Part shown: positions 9,500-17,821 of the stretch, piece after piece
How the letters are laid out: the number at the start of each line of letters is the position of its first letter
Numbering within the stretch: position 1 is the first letter of the stretch
Origin: Alteromonas sp. KC3
GTDB lineage: Bacteria > Pseudomonadota > Gammaproteobacteria > Enterobacterales > Alteromonadaceae
Assembly: GCF_016756315.1 (NCBI RefSeq)
Contig: NZ_AP024235.1
Location: 930,001 to 994,000, forward strand
Direction: 5' to 3'
Length of the DNA stretch: 64,000 nucleotides
Notes under the pieces: model-generated
What the model saw: the letters and a program-made list of their open reading frames with translations, nothing else
Databases searched by the model: none
What the model was told of the DNA's origin: nothing
Position numbers and translations under genes: made by a program

Positions 9500-10026
9500 A
9501 ACATTATCTAATTAGTTTTTAGCAAGCGATTCTATAGTTTTATCATAGTGGTCTGTGCTCTCACTAATAAAGCTTTCTTTCGCAAGTATTACAGCGAAGA
9601 GTGGAGATGTGTTTCTGTGGTTGGTGAAGCAGTGTTTTCTGCACACCGTTAGCGTTGATGTCATGCGAATACTAAGAGCAGAGAACCTTAAAACAGCTCT
9701 TGCGTAATTAATCGAGTTAATTCCAACTTGATCTGAAATCTTAGATAACAGAACCAAATCTGACAGACCGTTATGTACGTGAAGCAGACGCTAGCAACAC
9801 TTAGTTCTGATTTCCAGCTTACGCACCAAAGAGGATCGCCAATAGATTCAGGCTGTGTAGCAGTAATAGACATAAAGCAGGCTCTGTAAATCGCATTTCA
9901 TGGCACTTTCTTTCGCATACGCGTGGCATAGGCTGATCGCGACTGGCGTCGCTTTACATTTTCTATCGATTGAATTATGTTCAATTTGAGCTTGGTAGTA
10001 CTAGGTGTTAATTGAAGGGAATCATT
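9500..10026 (-). other. Intergenic stretch, no supported gene
   Basis: Over 500 bases between the LysR gene and the next plus-strand gene. Two short minus-strand frames (about 9512-9757 and 9688-9873) overlap each other, lack ribosome sites and resemble nothing I recognise. The region may hold decayed coding sequence at the left edge of the accessory stretch. Confidence 0.4.
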
Positions 10027-10575
10027 GTGAAATTTCAACTTTCAGAAGTTTTTTGCGAAATAATATCCGGACTTTTTCTTTGTTCAGCGTTTGCGGGATT
10101 GTTTCTGCTACTTGGAATATTAACACAAGCTCAGCTTTCGAGCTTATGCACTGTAGCGTTCAAACTTTCGTCTTTGCCTGCCTTGCTTTTGGCTTTTTAT
10201 ATTGCCGGTATTTTATTTGACCCTGTAGGAATGCTCGTTGATAACTTAATAGAAAAGACACTAAGTGTTTCAAGCTGTAGCGCGGAAGAGAAAGGAATTT
10301 ACTACGCTTATGCGCCTGAGCACTTAGTGGCATACAGACACGAAACCTGGGGTTATTATTTTTGCTTCAGAAACCTTTTACTTCTAATACCTATTAATAG
10401 TCTCTTATGGCTCGTTGTCTTTCATACTCAACTTAGCTGTATAGCCATGATTGTTATGGGAATCATCACAATAGGGGCATGCATTTCTTTTTGGTTCGCC
10501 ATGAAAAACCTCTTAGACATTTATTACGGAATCCCAAAGAAATTCAAAGCGAGCTATAAGGTACCTAGTTCATGA
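10027..10575 (+). CDS. Hypothetical membrane protein, first gene of a coupled pair
   Basis: Unknown integral membrane protein of about 182 residues. Hydrophobic segments appear near residues 13-38 (IISGLFLCSAFAGLFLLLG), 48-68 (LPALLLAFYIAGILF) and a pair near 117-160, giving roughly four transmembrane helices, with a polar loop containing YYAYAPEHLVAYRHETWGYY between the second and third. I prefer GTG 10027, six bases after GAAGGGA, to the TTG at 10012. Its last codons overlap the next start by four bases (ATGA), so the two proteins are translationally coupled and probably act together. The conserved-looking loop would face one side of the membrane. No family is recognised. Confidence 0.7.
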   Translation: MKFQLSEVFCEIISGLFLCSAFAGLFLLLGILTQAQLSSLCTVAFKLSSLPALLLAFYIAGILFDPVGMLVDNLIEKTLSVSSCSAEEKGIYYAYAPEHLVAYRHETWGYYFCFRNLLLLIPINSLLWLVVFHTQLSCIAMIVMGIITIGACISFWFAMKNLLDIYYGIPKKFKASYKVPSS

Positions 10576-11405
10576 GGGTTAATCAATTACTTAGCTCTCA
10601 CAATTTCATAGACAGAGATAGATTACTCCTTGTTGAGAATGTGGTGCGAGAGCTCAATGGCGCAAGGATTGACAATGATTTTCTTATTTCAGCCCTGACA
10701 GAAAAGGGATTGGATATTAGAGAAGCTGGTTCGTTGTCAAAATCATTAACGAAGAATTTTCGCGTCACAGTTTCAAAGTCAGAATTACTAACAGTTATTG
10801 CAAACTCGCGAGAATCCGCTAACCATTTCAACGCCCTAGGCGTAAAAGGTTTTTCATATTCGGCAGCCTTGTTCGAGCCATCTCCAATATTACTCAATGT
10901 CAGGGATAGCTTTTCATTTAGGTTATGCCTTTTTCCAGAGAAATCTTTATTCTACCCAGCCCGGGTTAAAAACAGTTTGCGTCGTCGCTTACATTATAAC
11001 CATTGCAAAATTGATAATTTTCCTTCGATTGCTTTTCTCATCGCCAAAATTGAAAACAATTGTCTTTATATATCGGTAATCCAGTCTGACGTAGCATATA
11101 GAACGCCCTCATTTTTCAGGGGCTACTTTAAGGGTTGGAGAAAAGTTCTCGTCTTCGAAGCACTTGCTCAGGCCCGAGCGCTAGGTTGCGACTACGCCTA
11201 TATCCCTAGGTCAAAAGATGTATTGAAGTGCTGTACTCCAAATAAATCGCCGCAAGATGTACCGGATAGTTGGCGAAAGATTTACGAAAGAAGCGCATCA
11301 GACTTTGGATTTGAAAAAGTAAAACTTGAGCAATTCATAGATATTCAATCAGACAATAAGTTAAACAGTGTTTTCGCAGAAGAGATGTATCAACTTTGCT
11401 TGTAA
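10572..11405 (+). CDS. Hypothetical protein coupled to the membrane protein
   Basis: Soluble protein of 277 residues, no signal peptide or membrane helix. The N-terminal third (1-95) is polar and helical (GARIDNDFLISALTEKGLDI; LTKNFRVTVSKSELL). The C-terminal part has alternating beta-alpha character (ENNCLYISVIQSDVAYRTPS, then KVLVFEALAQARALGCDYAY near residues 190-215), somewhat like VirK/YbjX (DUF535) or a GNAT-like fold, but I cannot assign it to either. It overlaps the upstream membrane protein gene by four bases, implying a joint function. It lies in the accessory stretch between LysR and tRNA-Ile2 and has no further partner downstream for 600 bases. Confidence 0.65.
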   Translation: MRVNQLLSSHNFIDRDRLLLVENVVRELNGARIDNDFLISALTEKGLDIREAGSLSKSLTKNFRVTVSKSELLTVIANSRESANHFNALGVKGFSYSAALFEPSPILLNVRDSFSFRLCLFPEKSLFYPARVKNSLRRRLHYNHCKIDNFPSIAFLIAKIENNCLYISVIQSDVAYRTPSFFRGYFKGWRKVLVFEALAQARALGCDYAYIPRSKDVLKCCTPNKSPQDVPDSWRKIYERSASDFGFEKVKLEQFIDIQSDNKLNSVFAEEMYQLCL

Positions 11406-12009
11406 TCGGCTTACTTATCAAAAACTGAATTTGCCAATCAACTAATGAGCCAGACTGATTAATAAAATTGAGCAGAGCCATGTTAAATCTTAATCTGCAA
11501 CTCTCAACATAGAATCGAAAATCTTGAGTGGACTTTTATACAATGCCCATGGATAAATGTGCCTGGTTTCTAACTACTCCGTGGGTATATTGGTAGCGGA
11601 TAAATTCACTTAAACCGCAATAAGTAAACGTCTGCTATTTGTCTTCAGCGGACCTTCATTCAAAGGAGATCAAGTAACCGCTTCTTGTGCATAGCTGCCT
11701 CTCAGACTTGGGCAATACTGTCCACATATTACAAATCCTGACTTTTACATTATTCACCAATTATCACGATAAATCCTATACTAATAGGATGTCTGAATTC
11801 ACTGTCAATTCAATATTATCTTGGATTTTTGGCAGATAATTTATTGCCTAACCGGAAAAGTCAGATGTTGGATTTGGATTGCTAACCTAACCTGTTGATT
11901 TTCAAATACCCAGAATTCAGTCCCACACTGGAACCCACAAGTTTGTGGGATCTAGTTTAATCTTTTAAAAATCCAGAGGCTATGAACTGATTTAGAAAAG
12001 AGAGCACTG
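11406..12009. other. Gene-poor AT-rich spacer with a perfect short palindrome
   Basis: About 600 bases without a convincing reading frame on either strand. One feature stands out: CCCACAA (11934-11940) and TTGTGGG (11943-11949), a perfect seven-base inverted repeat with a two-base centre. It is not followed by a T-run, so it is not a normal terminator. Otherwise I see nothing assignable. Confidence 0.4.
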
Positions 12010-12243
12010 ATGGTTGGGGCCGCAATTTGGGTCAAACGTTCCCATAGAAAACGCCACCAAGAGCCTGAACTTATTCACCACCCCGACAAATCCAGCTACC
12101 CACCTGAAAACAGTATTCCAGAATTTGAATCTGAACAAAAAGAAATGTCGCCCGAAGAGGAAAGGAAGATCATACTTGACCGATTGAGGAGAACCGAAGA
12201 GTTGCGCCAAAAGTTCGAGCGGCGAAAAAAGACTGATGACTAA
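12010..12243 (+). CDS. Small charged hypothetical protein
   Basis: A 77-residue frame with a weak AGAGAG site before ATG. The product is very hydrophilic: a basic start (KRSHRKRHQEPEL) and a C-terminal helix rich in Glu, Arg and Lys (EMSPEEERKIILDRLRRTEE) that could form a coiled coil. No family recognised. Composition is protein-like rather than random, but its position inside a gene-poor spacer and the weak ribosome site leave doubt that it is translated. Confidence 0.35.
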   Translation: MVGAAIWVKRSHRKRHQEPELIHHPDKSSYPPENSIPEFESEQKEMSPEEERKIILDRLRRTEELRQKFERRKKTDD

Positions 12244-12415
12244 CTGAATGGATGAAACTGAGTTTACAGGCTGTCGCATTCGGTCTTTACGCATTAGTTT
12301 CACACAACTCCAGTTATCTTAGGTATTTAGAGAAGTGCAATATCACAGAATTGAAAGTCAGGACTCTTTAGTGCACACTCGATTTACGATCATATAAAGT
12401 AGCTTGGGAACATTG

Positions 12416-12964
12416 GTGAAACGGATTTTCGATATAGTAATGTCATTTGTAGCCATAATCATTTTCATCATTCCGGCATTGATAATTTCATGCCTCATCA
12501 TCTACTTTTTTAAACACCCAGTCCTATTCACCCAATCTCGAATTGGCGAAAACAAGAAGCCCTTCAAAATACTCAAATTTCAAACGCTGGTTGAAAACAA
12601 GCCTACCAAACTCGGTCACATACTCAGAAAGTCAGGCTTAGACGAGTTGCCCCAGTTTATTAATGTGCTCAAAGGTGACATGAGTGTCATTGGGCCAAGA
12701 GCATTAACTATTGAAGATATAGCGCGTTTAAAGTGGGATAGAGAGTTTTATGATTTCAGATGGAACGTGAAGCCAGGTATATCGGGACTTGCACAGATTT
12801 ATGGAGGGCAACACAAAAAAACATCCATTTTCTGGGACAAGCAATATATTAAAAGCTTTGGACTATCGCTGGATTTAAAAATAATACTTGTGTCTTTCAC
12901 CATGAATATTTTTGGTAAAACAAAAGTAAGAAGAATGATTTTTGCAAATGGAGCGCTTAAGTGA
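12416..12964 (+). CDS. Bacterial sugar transferase (undecaprenyl-phosphate sugar-1-phosphate transferase, short form)
   Basis: Monotopic phosphoglycosyl transferase of the WcaJ/PglC family that places the first sugar-phosphate on undecaprenyl phosphate. The N-terminal re-entrant hydrophobic helix is residues 8-32 (VMSFVAIIIFIIPALIISCL). The core shows FTQSRIGENKKPF, the catalytic Asp-Glu pair in RKSGLDELPQFINVLKGDMS, VIGPRAL and KPGISGLAQIYGG. Only the catalytic domain is present, as in PglC, without the extra membrane domain of WcaJ. I chose GTG 12416 (with TGGGAA before it) over TTG 12404. Its stop overlaps the next start by four bases, coupling it to a B12-binding radical SAM protein. No other glycan genes are nearby, which is unusual. 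Confidence 0.88.
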   Translation: MKRIFDIVMSFVAIIIFIIPALIISCLIIYFFKHPVLFTQSRIGENKKPFKILKFQTLVENKPTKLGHILRKSGLDELPQFINVLKGDMSVIGPRALTIEDIARLKWDREFYDFRWNVKPGISGLAQIYGGQHKKTSIFWDKQYIKSFGLSLDLKIILVSFTMNIFGKTKVRRMIFANGALK

Positions 12965-14367
12965 AAGTTAAACTAATACTTCCGGCGCTCGCTGAAGCGG
13001 AATCACCTTTTTGGCGTCCCATAAAATATTCTCTTTTTCCACCCTTAGGCTTGGCGACCTTAGCTGCATATTTGTCACCGGATGATGAAATAGATCTGGT
13101 TGACCAACATGTAGAAGATCTCTACATAGACGACGATCCAGATTTGGTCATCATTCAGGTCTACATCACCAACGCTTACAGAGCATATAAGCTAGCGGAA
13201 CACTACAGGGCTAAAGGGAGTTTTGTAGCGCTAGGCGGACTGCACGTAACGTCCCTACCACATGAAGCAATGCCATTCGCGGATTCAATTTTTTTGGGGC
13301 CTGGAGAAGAAACCTTCCCGGAATTTCTGAAAGACTTTAAAGCAAAAAAAACTAAAAAAGTCTACGAGTCCCATGTGAGGAGCCTAGTCGGAATCCCTCC
13401 AATTCGGCGAGATTTAATAAAACGCAGTCACTATTTAGTGCCGAATTCAATTGTGGTCACGAGAGGCTGCCCACATCATTGCGATTTTTGTTACAAAGAT
13501 GCTTTTTTCACCGGAGGCAAGTCATTTTACACCCAGCAGATAGACGATGCGTTGGCCGAGATAGATCGATTACCAGGCAAGCATTTATATTTTTTGGACG
13601 ATCATTTGCTGGGCAGCCCAAAGTTTGCTTCTGAGTTGTTTGAAGGCATGAAGGGTATGGGCAGAGTGTTTCAGGGAGCCGCTACTGTAGATTCCATAAT
13701 TAATGGAAACTTGATTGAAAAGGCCGCAGAAGCAGGCTTAAGAAGCCTGTTTGTAGGATTTGAGACATTCTCAAATGATAACTTACGCCTGAGTAACAAG
13801 CGCCAGAACTTAAAGCGTAGCTACGAACAAGCTGTTAATCGCTTACATTCACTAGGGATAATGATTAACGGAAGCTTTGTTTTTGGATTGGATTATGATG
13901 ACAAGGATGTTTTTAGAAGAACCGTAGACTGGGGAGTTGAGAATTCTCTTACAACCTCTACCTATCACATCTTGACCCCTTACCCTGGAACCGGCCTATA
14001 CAAAAGGATGCAAGAGGAAGGTCGAATAAAAACCGATAATTGGGACCTCTATGACACCAGACATGTGGTCTATGAAACCAAAAACTTATCGGAAGAAGAG
14101 TTAAAGGCGGGATATGACTGGGCCTACAAGGAGTTCTATAGCTGGTCAAATATTTTCAAATCCAGCTTTAATCACGATTCACTCAAGCACAGTTTTAAAC
14201 ATTTATTTTATATGGGCGGATGGAAAAAGTTCGAACCCCTGTGGAATTTCATAATTAAAAGCAGAAAGCTAAACTATATGTTACCACTGTTGGAATCGAT
14301 ACTGAGTGAAGTTAAAAGACCACAAAAAATATCAGGTGCAGAAATCGAAATCAAACGCATTGGATAG
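12961..14367 (+). CDS. Cobalamin-binding radical SAM protein
   Basis: B12-dependent radical SAM enzyme. Residues 1-140 form a cobalamin-binding-like Rossmann domain (SLFPPLGLATLAAYL, VALGGLHVTSLPHEA, FLGPGEETFP). The radical SAM cluster motif is CPHHCDFC at about residues 170-177 (VVTRGCPHHCDFCYKDAFF), followed by LYFLDDHLLG, FVGFETFSNDNLRLSN and FVFGLDYDDKDV. Family members methylate or rearrange unactivated carbons. Translation is coupled to the upstream sugar transferase by a four-base overlap, so a role in modifying a lipid-linked sugar or its lipid carrier is an inference. The C-terminal 100 residues are specific to this subgroup and carry no motif I know. The substrate is not identifiable. 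Confidence 0.85.
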   Translation: MKVKLILPALAEAESPFWRPIKYSLFPPLGLATLAAYLSPDDEIDLVDQHVEDLYIDDDPDLVIIQVYITNAYRAYKLAEHYRAKGSFVALGGLHVTSLPHEAMPFADSIFLGPGEETFPEFLKDFKAKKTKKVYESHVRSLVGIPPIRRDLIKRSHYLVPNSIVVTRGCPHHCDFCYKDAFFTGGKSFYTQQIDDALAEIDRLPGKHLYFLDDHLLGSPKFASELFEGMKGMGRVFQGAATVDSIINGNLIEKAAEAGLRSLFVGFETFSNDNLRLSNKRQNLKRSYEQAVNRLHSLGIMINGSFVFGLDYDDKDVFRRTVDWGVENSLTTSTYHILTPYPGTGLYKRMQEEGRIKTDNWDLYDTRHVVYETKNLSEEELKAGYDWAYKEFYSWSNIFKSSFNHDSLKHSFKHLFYMGGWKKFEPLWNFIIKSRKLNYMLPLLESILSEVKRPQKISGAEIEIKRIG

Positions 14368-14728
14368 TCACGCACAATATTAAAAACCACTAACACTGCG
14401 TGGAGCAACACCAGACACTATTGAGGCGCTTGTGGGTCGCTATAATGTGTAGTCAGGATAACTGGGGCTTTGTGCAAAAAGGGAAAAAGTGTCTGAGATG
14501 GAGCAGCTAAAGGCTGAGTTTCAGTATACCGTTCGATTATTTGGCCCATATAACAATGCCCGCGACTGGCCTGAGGTATTCGTCAAAAAATTCAAAACCC
14601 TACTTTGAGCTGAATTAGGCTCAAGACCGAATGACTGCCAATTGTCTATTGATGCCTGTCAACGCTTGTAATTATAAGACTATGTGCATGTCGCGAAACT
14701 TTCGACAATACTTACTTGAAAGGAAAAA
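14368..14728 (+). other. Spacer with short gene-fragment-like frames beside tRNA
   Basis: Contains two short open stretches that look like gene remnants rather than full genes: about 14384-14452 ends in TPDTIEALVGRYNV, and about 14464-14608 reads through EMEQLKAEFQYTVRLFGPYN and ends at TGA. Neither has a convincing start and I recognise no family. They suggest deletion or insertion history at the 3' side of the tRNA-Ile2 gene. No integrase or direct repeat of the tRNA end was seen. Confidence 0.35.
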
Positions 14729-14805
14729 TGGTGGCCCCACCCTGACTTGAACAGGGGACCTGCCGATTATGAGTCGGATGCTCTAACCAACTGAGCTATA
14801 GGGCC
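14729..14805 (-). tRNA. tRNA-Ile2 (CAU anticodon, lysidine type)
   Basis: Complete cloverleaf on the minus strand: acceptor GGCCCTA pairs with TGGGGCC, T arm CCCTG-TTCAAGT-CAGGG, anticodon loop CTCATAA with anticodon CAT, encoded CCA end at 14729-14731. The sequence closely resembles E. coli ileX/ileY (same GACTCATAATCG anticodon arm) rather than initiator or elongator tRNA-Met, so I call it Ile2, whose C34 is modified to lysidine by TilS to read AUA. Its 3' end faces the accessory stretch. Confidence 0.9.
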
Positions 14806-14942
14806 ATTTAGATAAGATGCGTTGAAATTGTTAGTCATAACAATCACAAGCGAGCGCAAGTATAAGCAGTTTTATTTGCCTTGTCACGCCCCACCAAGGG
14901 CTTTGTGATGTGTTTGCTTTATTTTTGTTCAAGTTGCTGCGT

Positions 14943-14987
14943 GAAGCGGTACGTATTGAACATATTCTGCTCTGGGCGTACCGCTTC
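14943..14987. repeat. Long-loop inverted repeat
   Basis: GAAGCGGTACG (14943-14953) and CGTACCGCTTC (14977-14987) are perfect 11-base inverted arms with a 23-base loop, lying between the tRNA and the large surface-protein gene. It might act as a weak terminator for plus-strand transcription (TTT follows), but there is no clean T-run. Purpose uncertain. Confidence 0.5.
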
Positions 14988-15019
14988 TTTGCATTGTTCT
15001 AAAGTACTTTATGGGGCAG

Positions 15020-17746
15020 TTATAGAGTTTTGGTCAAACGCCGTCTACGTTGCCATAAAAGCGCGACTAAACCTGTAAGGCTTAGTATTCCCATACTGCC
15101 ACCGCCGCCACTTGATACAGTGTCGTTGCCCAAATCTACCACTTCGGCAGGGGCTTGAACATCAACCGAAATACTGTCGCTGGTGCTTACACCAAACTCA
15201 TCAGTAGCCGTTAGGGTAAACGTAAGTGTGGCTTCGTTGTCTGGCGTGGTAAAACTCGCTCGCACCGTTTCTGCGTCATTTATAGTAACTTGCGGTCCTG
15301 CGGTTTGCTCCCACAGTACGCTAACTAGCACACCTTCAGGGTCGGTTGCGCTACCTTGAAGTATTTGCGAAGTGCGAAGCAGCGCTGCAAAGTCGTTACC
15401 AGCATTAACCACGGGGGCTTGATTGCTTTCATCGTCTTTAATGGTGACTACCGTTTGATTAAAACTGCCAAGTTGACTTTCGTCGTCAGCACTTAGGGTA
15501 ATGAAAAACTGCTCTTGGGGTTCTTCAATACTGTCGTTTAACAAGGTTACGGTAATAGACTGAGTTTGCGTTTCATCCTCGCCCCACGTCAACGTGCCCG
15601 ACTGGGCTTCAAAATCTTCGCCAGCAACAGCGCTGTCACTCTCTATAGTGTAGGTAATGGTTAAATCGCTTTCAGCGCCACCTTGTCGAGTAACGTTAAC
15701 ACTTACTAAAGCATCGGTTTCAAGTACGGTAACTGCATCTACACTCAGTTCGGCAACGCCAGTTTGTTCAGCCCCCTCAATTGTTACCCGTGCGTAGCCT
15801 AGGCCCGGAGTAATACCGCCACCCTGCGGGTTATATAAACGTACAAAAAACATTTCATCGCTTTCTGTTGCGCGGTTTGGTGCAATGGTTAGTGTGATAT
15901 TTTGTGCATCTGTGTCGCCTTGTCCCCACGAAAGTTCGCCGCTCGCAAGCGTCACGTCATCGGCGTTGGCCGAGCCATTAATCACCTCGTAGTTTACCGT
16001 AACTGCGCCAGTGCCCATTTTCATGACAGGTAGCGTAAATGTGGTGTCATCAGTGGTTGTGGCAATAGTGTTACTCAATGCCACTGTCGTGGTATTTTCT
16101 AACGTGTCGTCTTTTAAAATAAACAGGCCGCGTTGTATATCACTCACTAATATATTTCCGCTAGGTAAGAACGGGTATACGCCCCACGCGCCGTTGAAAT
16201 TGGTGGTGTCAAACGCAGGGTAAGTATCGAAAAAGCCAACTTGCTCAGGTGCTGCTGGGTTTGAAATATCCAGTATGGTTAGGCCGCGCTCGTAGTTTGA
16301 CATGTAATAGCGATTGCCCCGCACATAACCATTATGGTCGATGGTGGTATTGTCGCTTGTCCAAGTCCCCGCCAGTATTGGCGTGGTAAGCGACGTAATA
16401 TCAAACACCATAACGCGGGTATTAAGGCTGAAGTTGCGCTCGTCTAATTCGTCATGCACAAAAGCGTAACGCTTATCTTCACTAAACCAACCACTGTGGG
16501 TATAGGCTACATCGGCGTAGCTTATTTTACTTAACTCTTCTACAGACGAGGCATTGGTGTGATCCCACAACCGTAATTCGTTTTCATTGAAGTCGAGCAT
16601 AACGGTACAGCCGTCGCCCTCAGCGTTATTACATTCACTTTGTGCTCGTTCATCGGTAATCAACATCGATGAAGCGTCATGCGCGTAGTCGTTGCGGTTA
16701 AGTGAGCTTGGTTTATAGGTAGCAGATGGTGTCCGCGGTACTTGTAGGGCATACGAACGAAATGCACCGCCATCACTGTCTTGACCCATTAGGTGTAATT
16801 GCACTCGTGCATTATTTAACGCTGTGTTAAAGGTGTAGTCTACGTTTGAGATATAGATATTGTGAGCGCGATTGTCGTCGGTATTGCGTCTTAGCAGGCT
16901 TACGCTGTTAGGTAAGTCGTTCAAGTCAATAATGGTGAAGCCTTCGGTTACGCTGTCAGCACTTGAATACGCATATGCGCGCCAGCGATTTGCCGTACTG
17001 TCGTAATATTGATAAACCTTTACGTCACGCCATGAGGTGCTTTGGCCTTGCACTTCGCCAACCACAACAGGTGAAGTAGGCTCAGTAACATCTACTACCG
17101 CAATACTGGCCCGCATGCCTACAATGGCATATTCCCTTTGAGTATTAAGGTCAACGTGCCCCCATATATCGTTAGCACTGCCCGATACTGACGACAGTAA
17201 ACTTACTGGCACATTGGCAAGCAGTGTAACCTTATCGCAGGGGAAGCGTCCTGCCATGCCATCTACACAGGCCTCGTTTGCAGAAACTTCATTGGAAAGC
17301 ACCATATCTTCGGCTGTTGCGCGAATGCCTGACGCTGTGCTTTTGCCATCTGTAATACTGTCGAACCCTTTGTTGTACAGGTCTTGGGAAAGATACACAG
17401 GCACGTTAACCAGTGTTGTCTTGTTTACAGTAGGATTTTGCACCTGATAATGGTCGGCGCGAGAAAAACCGCCTAGCACCGGCATTAAACTGTCGTTGAG
17501 CACTTGTGAGTGAGATGCGCTGTCGAAGTGGTATTCGCCCTCAGCCACTAAAATTTTATCGCCTTTATTTGCTTGACGCGCGGCGTAAAGTAACGTTTTA
17601 CAGGGTCTAAAACGATTGTCACACTTACCGGCATCAACACCGTCTTGTGCAACAAATCGGGCTTTGTCGTGGTCGGTGTGCGCGTTTGTGTCTTGACTAG
17701 TAAATGCCAAAAGCAGCACTATTGGCAGTAAATTTGATGCTTTCAT
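15020..17746 (-). CDS. Choice-of-anchor B-type surface protein with Calx-beta, PKD-like and GlyGly-CTERM regions
   Basis: Large secreted protein. I start at ATG 17746, which gives a clean signal peptide (MKASNLLPIVLLLAFTSQ...), dropping 23 upstream codons. Residues about 150-560 hold LVIVD-like repeats typical of choice-of-anchor B proteins (VDVTEPTSPVVVGEV; FDITSLTTPILAGTW; LDISNPAAPEQVGFF). Then come two Calx-beta-like domains (near 590-780; NRATESDEMFFVRLYNPQGG) and a PKD/cadherin-like domain (VVNAGNDFAALLRTSQ). The tail has SSGGGGSMG, a hydrophobic helix and RRRR, a GlyGly-CTERM signal processed by rhombosortase. It is divergent from the MbnP/MbnH pair and may be functionally linked. No rhombosortase is in this window. 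Confidence 0.85.
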   Translation of the reverse strand: MKASNLLPIVLLLAFTSQDTNAHTDHDKARFVAQDGVDAGKCDNRFRPCKTLLYAARQANKGDKILVAEGEYHFDSASHSQVLNDSLMPVLGGFSRADHYQVQNPTVNKTTLVNVPVYLSQDLYNKGFDSITDGKSTASGIRATAEDMVLSNEVSANEACVDGMAGRFPCDKVTLLANVPVSLLSSVSGSANDIWGHVDLNTQREYAIVGMRASIAVVDVTEPTSPVVVGEVQGQSTSWRDVKVYQYYDSTANRWRAYAYSSADSVTEGFTIIDLNDLPNSVSLLRRNTDDNRAHNIYISNVDYTFNTALNNARVQLHLMGQDSDGGAFRSYALQVPRTPSATYKPSSLNRNDYAHDASSMLITDERAQSECNNAEGDGCTVMLDFNENELRLWDHTNASSVEELSKISYADVAYTHSGWFSEDKRYAFVHDELDERNFSLNTRVMVFDITSLTTPILAGTWTSDNTTIDHNGYVRGNRYYMSNYERGLTILDISNPAAPEQVGFFDTYPAFDTTNFNGAWGVYPFLPSGNILVSDIQRGLFILKDDTLENTTTVALSNTIATTTDDTTFTLPVMKMGTGAVTVNYEVINGSANADDVTLASGELSWGQGDTDAQNITLTIAPNRATESDEMFFVRLYNPQGGGITPGLGYARVTIEGAEQTGVAELSVDAVTVLETDALVSVNVTRQGGAESDLTITYTIESDSAVAGEDFEAQSGTLTWGEDETQTQSITVTLLNDSIEEPQEQFFITLSADDESQLGSFNQTVVTIKDDESNQAPVVNAGNDFAALLRTSQILQGSATDPEGVLVSVLWEQTAGPQVTINDAETVRASFTTPDNEATLTFTLTATDEFGVSTSDSISVDVQAPAEVVDLGNDTVSSGGGGSMGILSLTGLVALLWQRRRRLTKTL

Positions 17747-17821
17747 CTTGTCATCCGTGCAATTGATGATATTGAGTCTGCATAAAAAAGTACCAGATAT
17801 TGAATGGAAGTACATAATCTA

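Noticed and set aside
9512..9757. Minus-strand frame of 81 codons after the LysR start
   Set aside because: Starts at TTG without a ribosome site, overlaps another frame, and shows no known family.
10572..11405. Assignment to VirK/YbjX (DUF535)
   Set aside because: Resemblance is only general (size and one alpha/beta stretch); I could not match conserved residues.
9500..14728. Possible mobile element with integrase
   Set aside because: No integrase, transposase or direct repeat of the tRNA end could be found, so I report only an accessory stretch.
14729..14805. tRNA considered as tRNA-Met because of its CAT anticodon
   Set aside because: Acceptor, D and anticodon arms match tRNA-Ile2 of E. 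coli and not initiator or elongator tRNA-Met.
14881..15078. Plus-strand frame of 65 codons between the tRNA and the surface-protein gene
   Set aside because: Cys-rich random-like product with no ribosome site; overlaps an inverted repeat and the end of the next gene.
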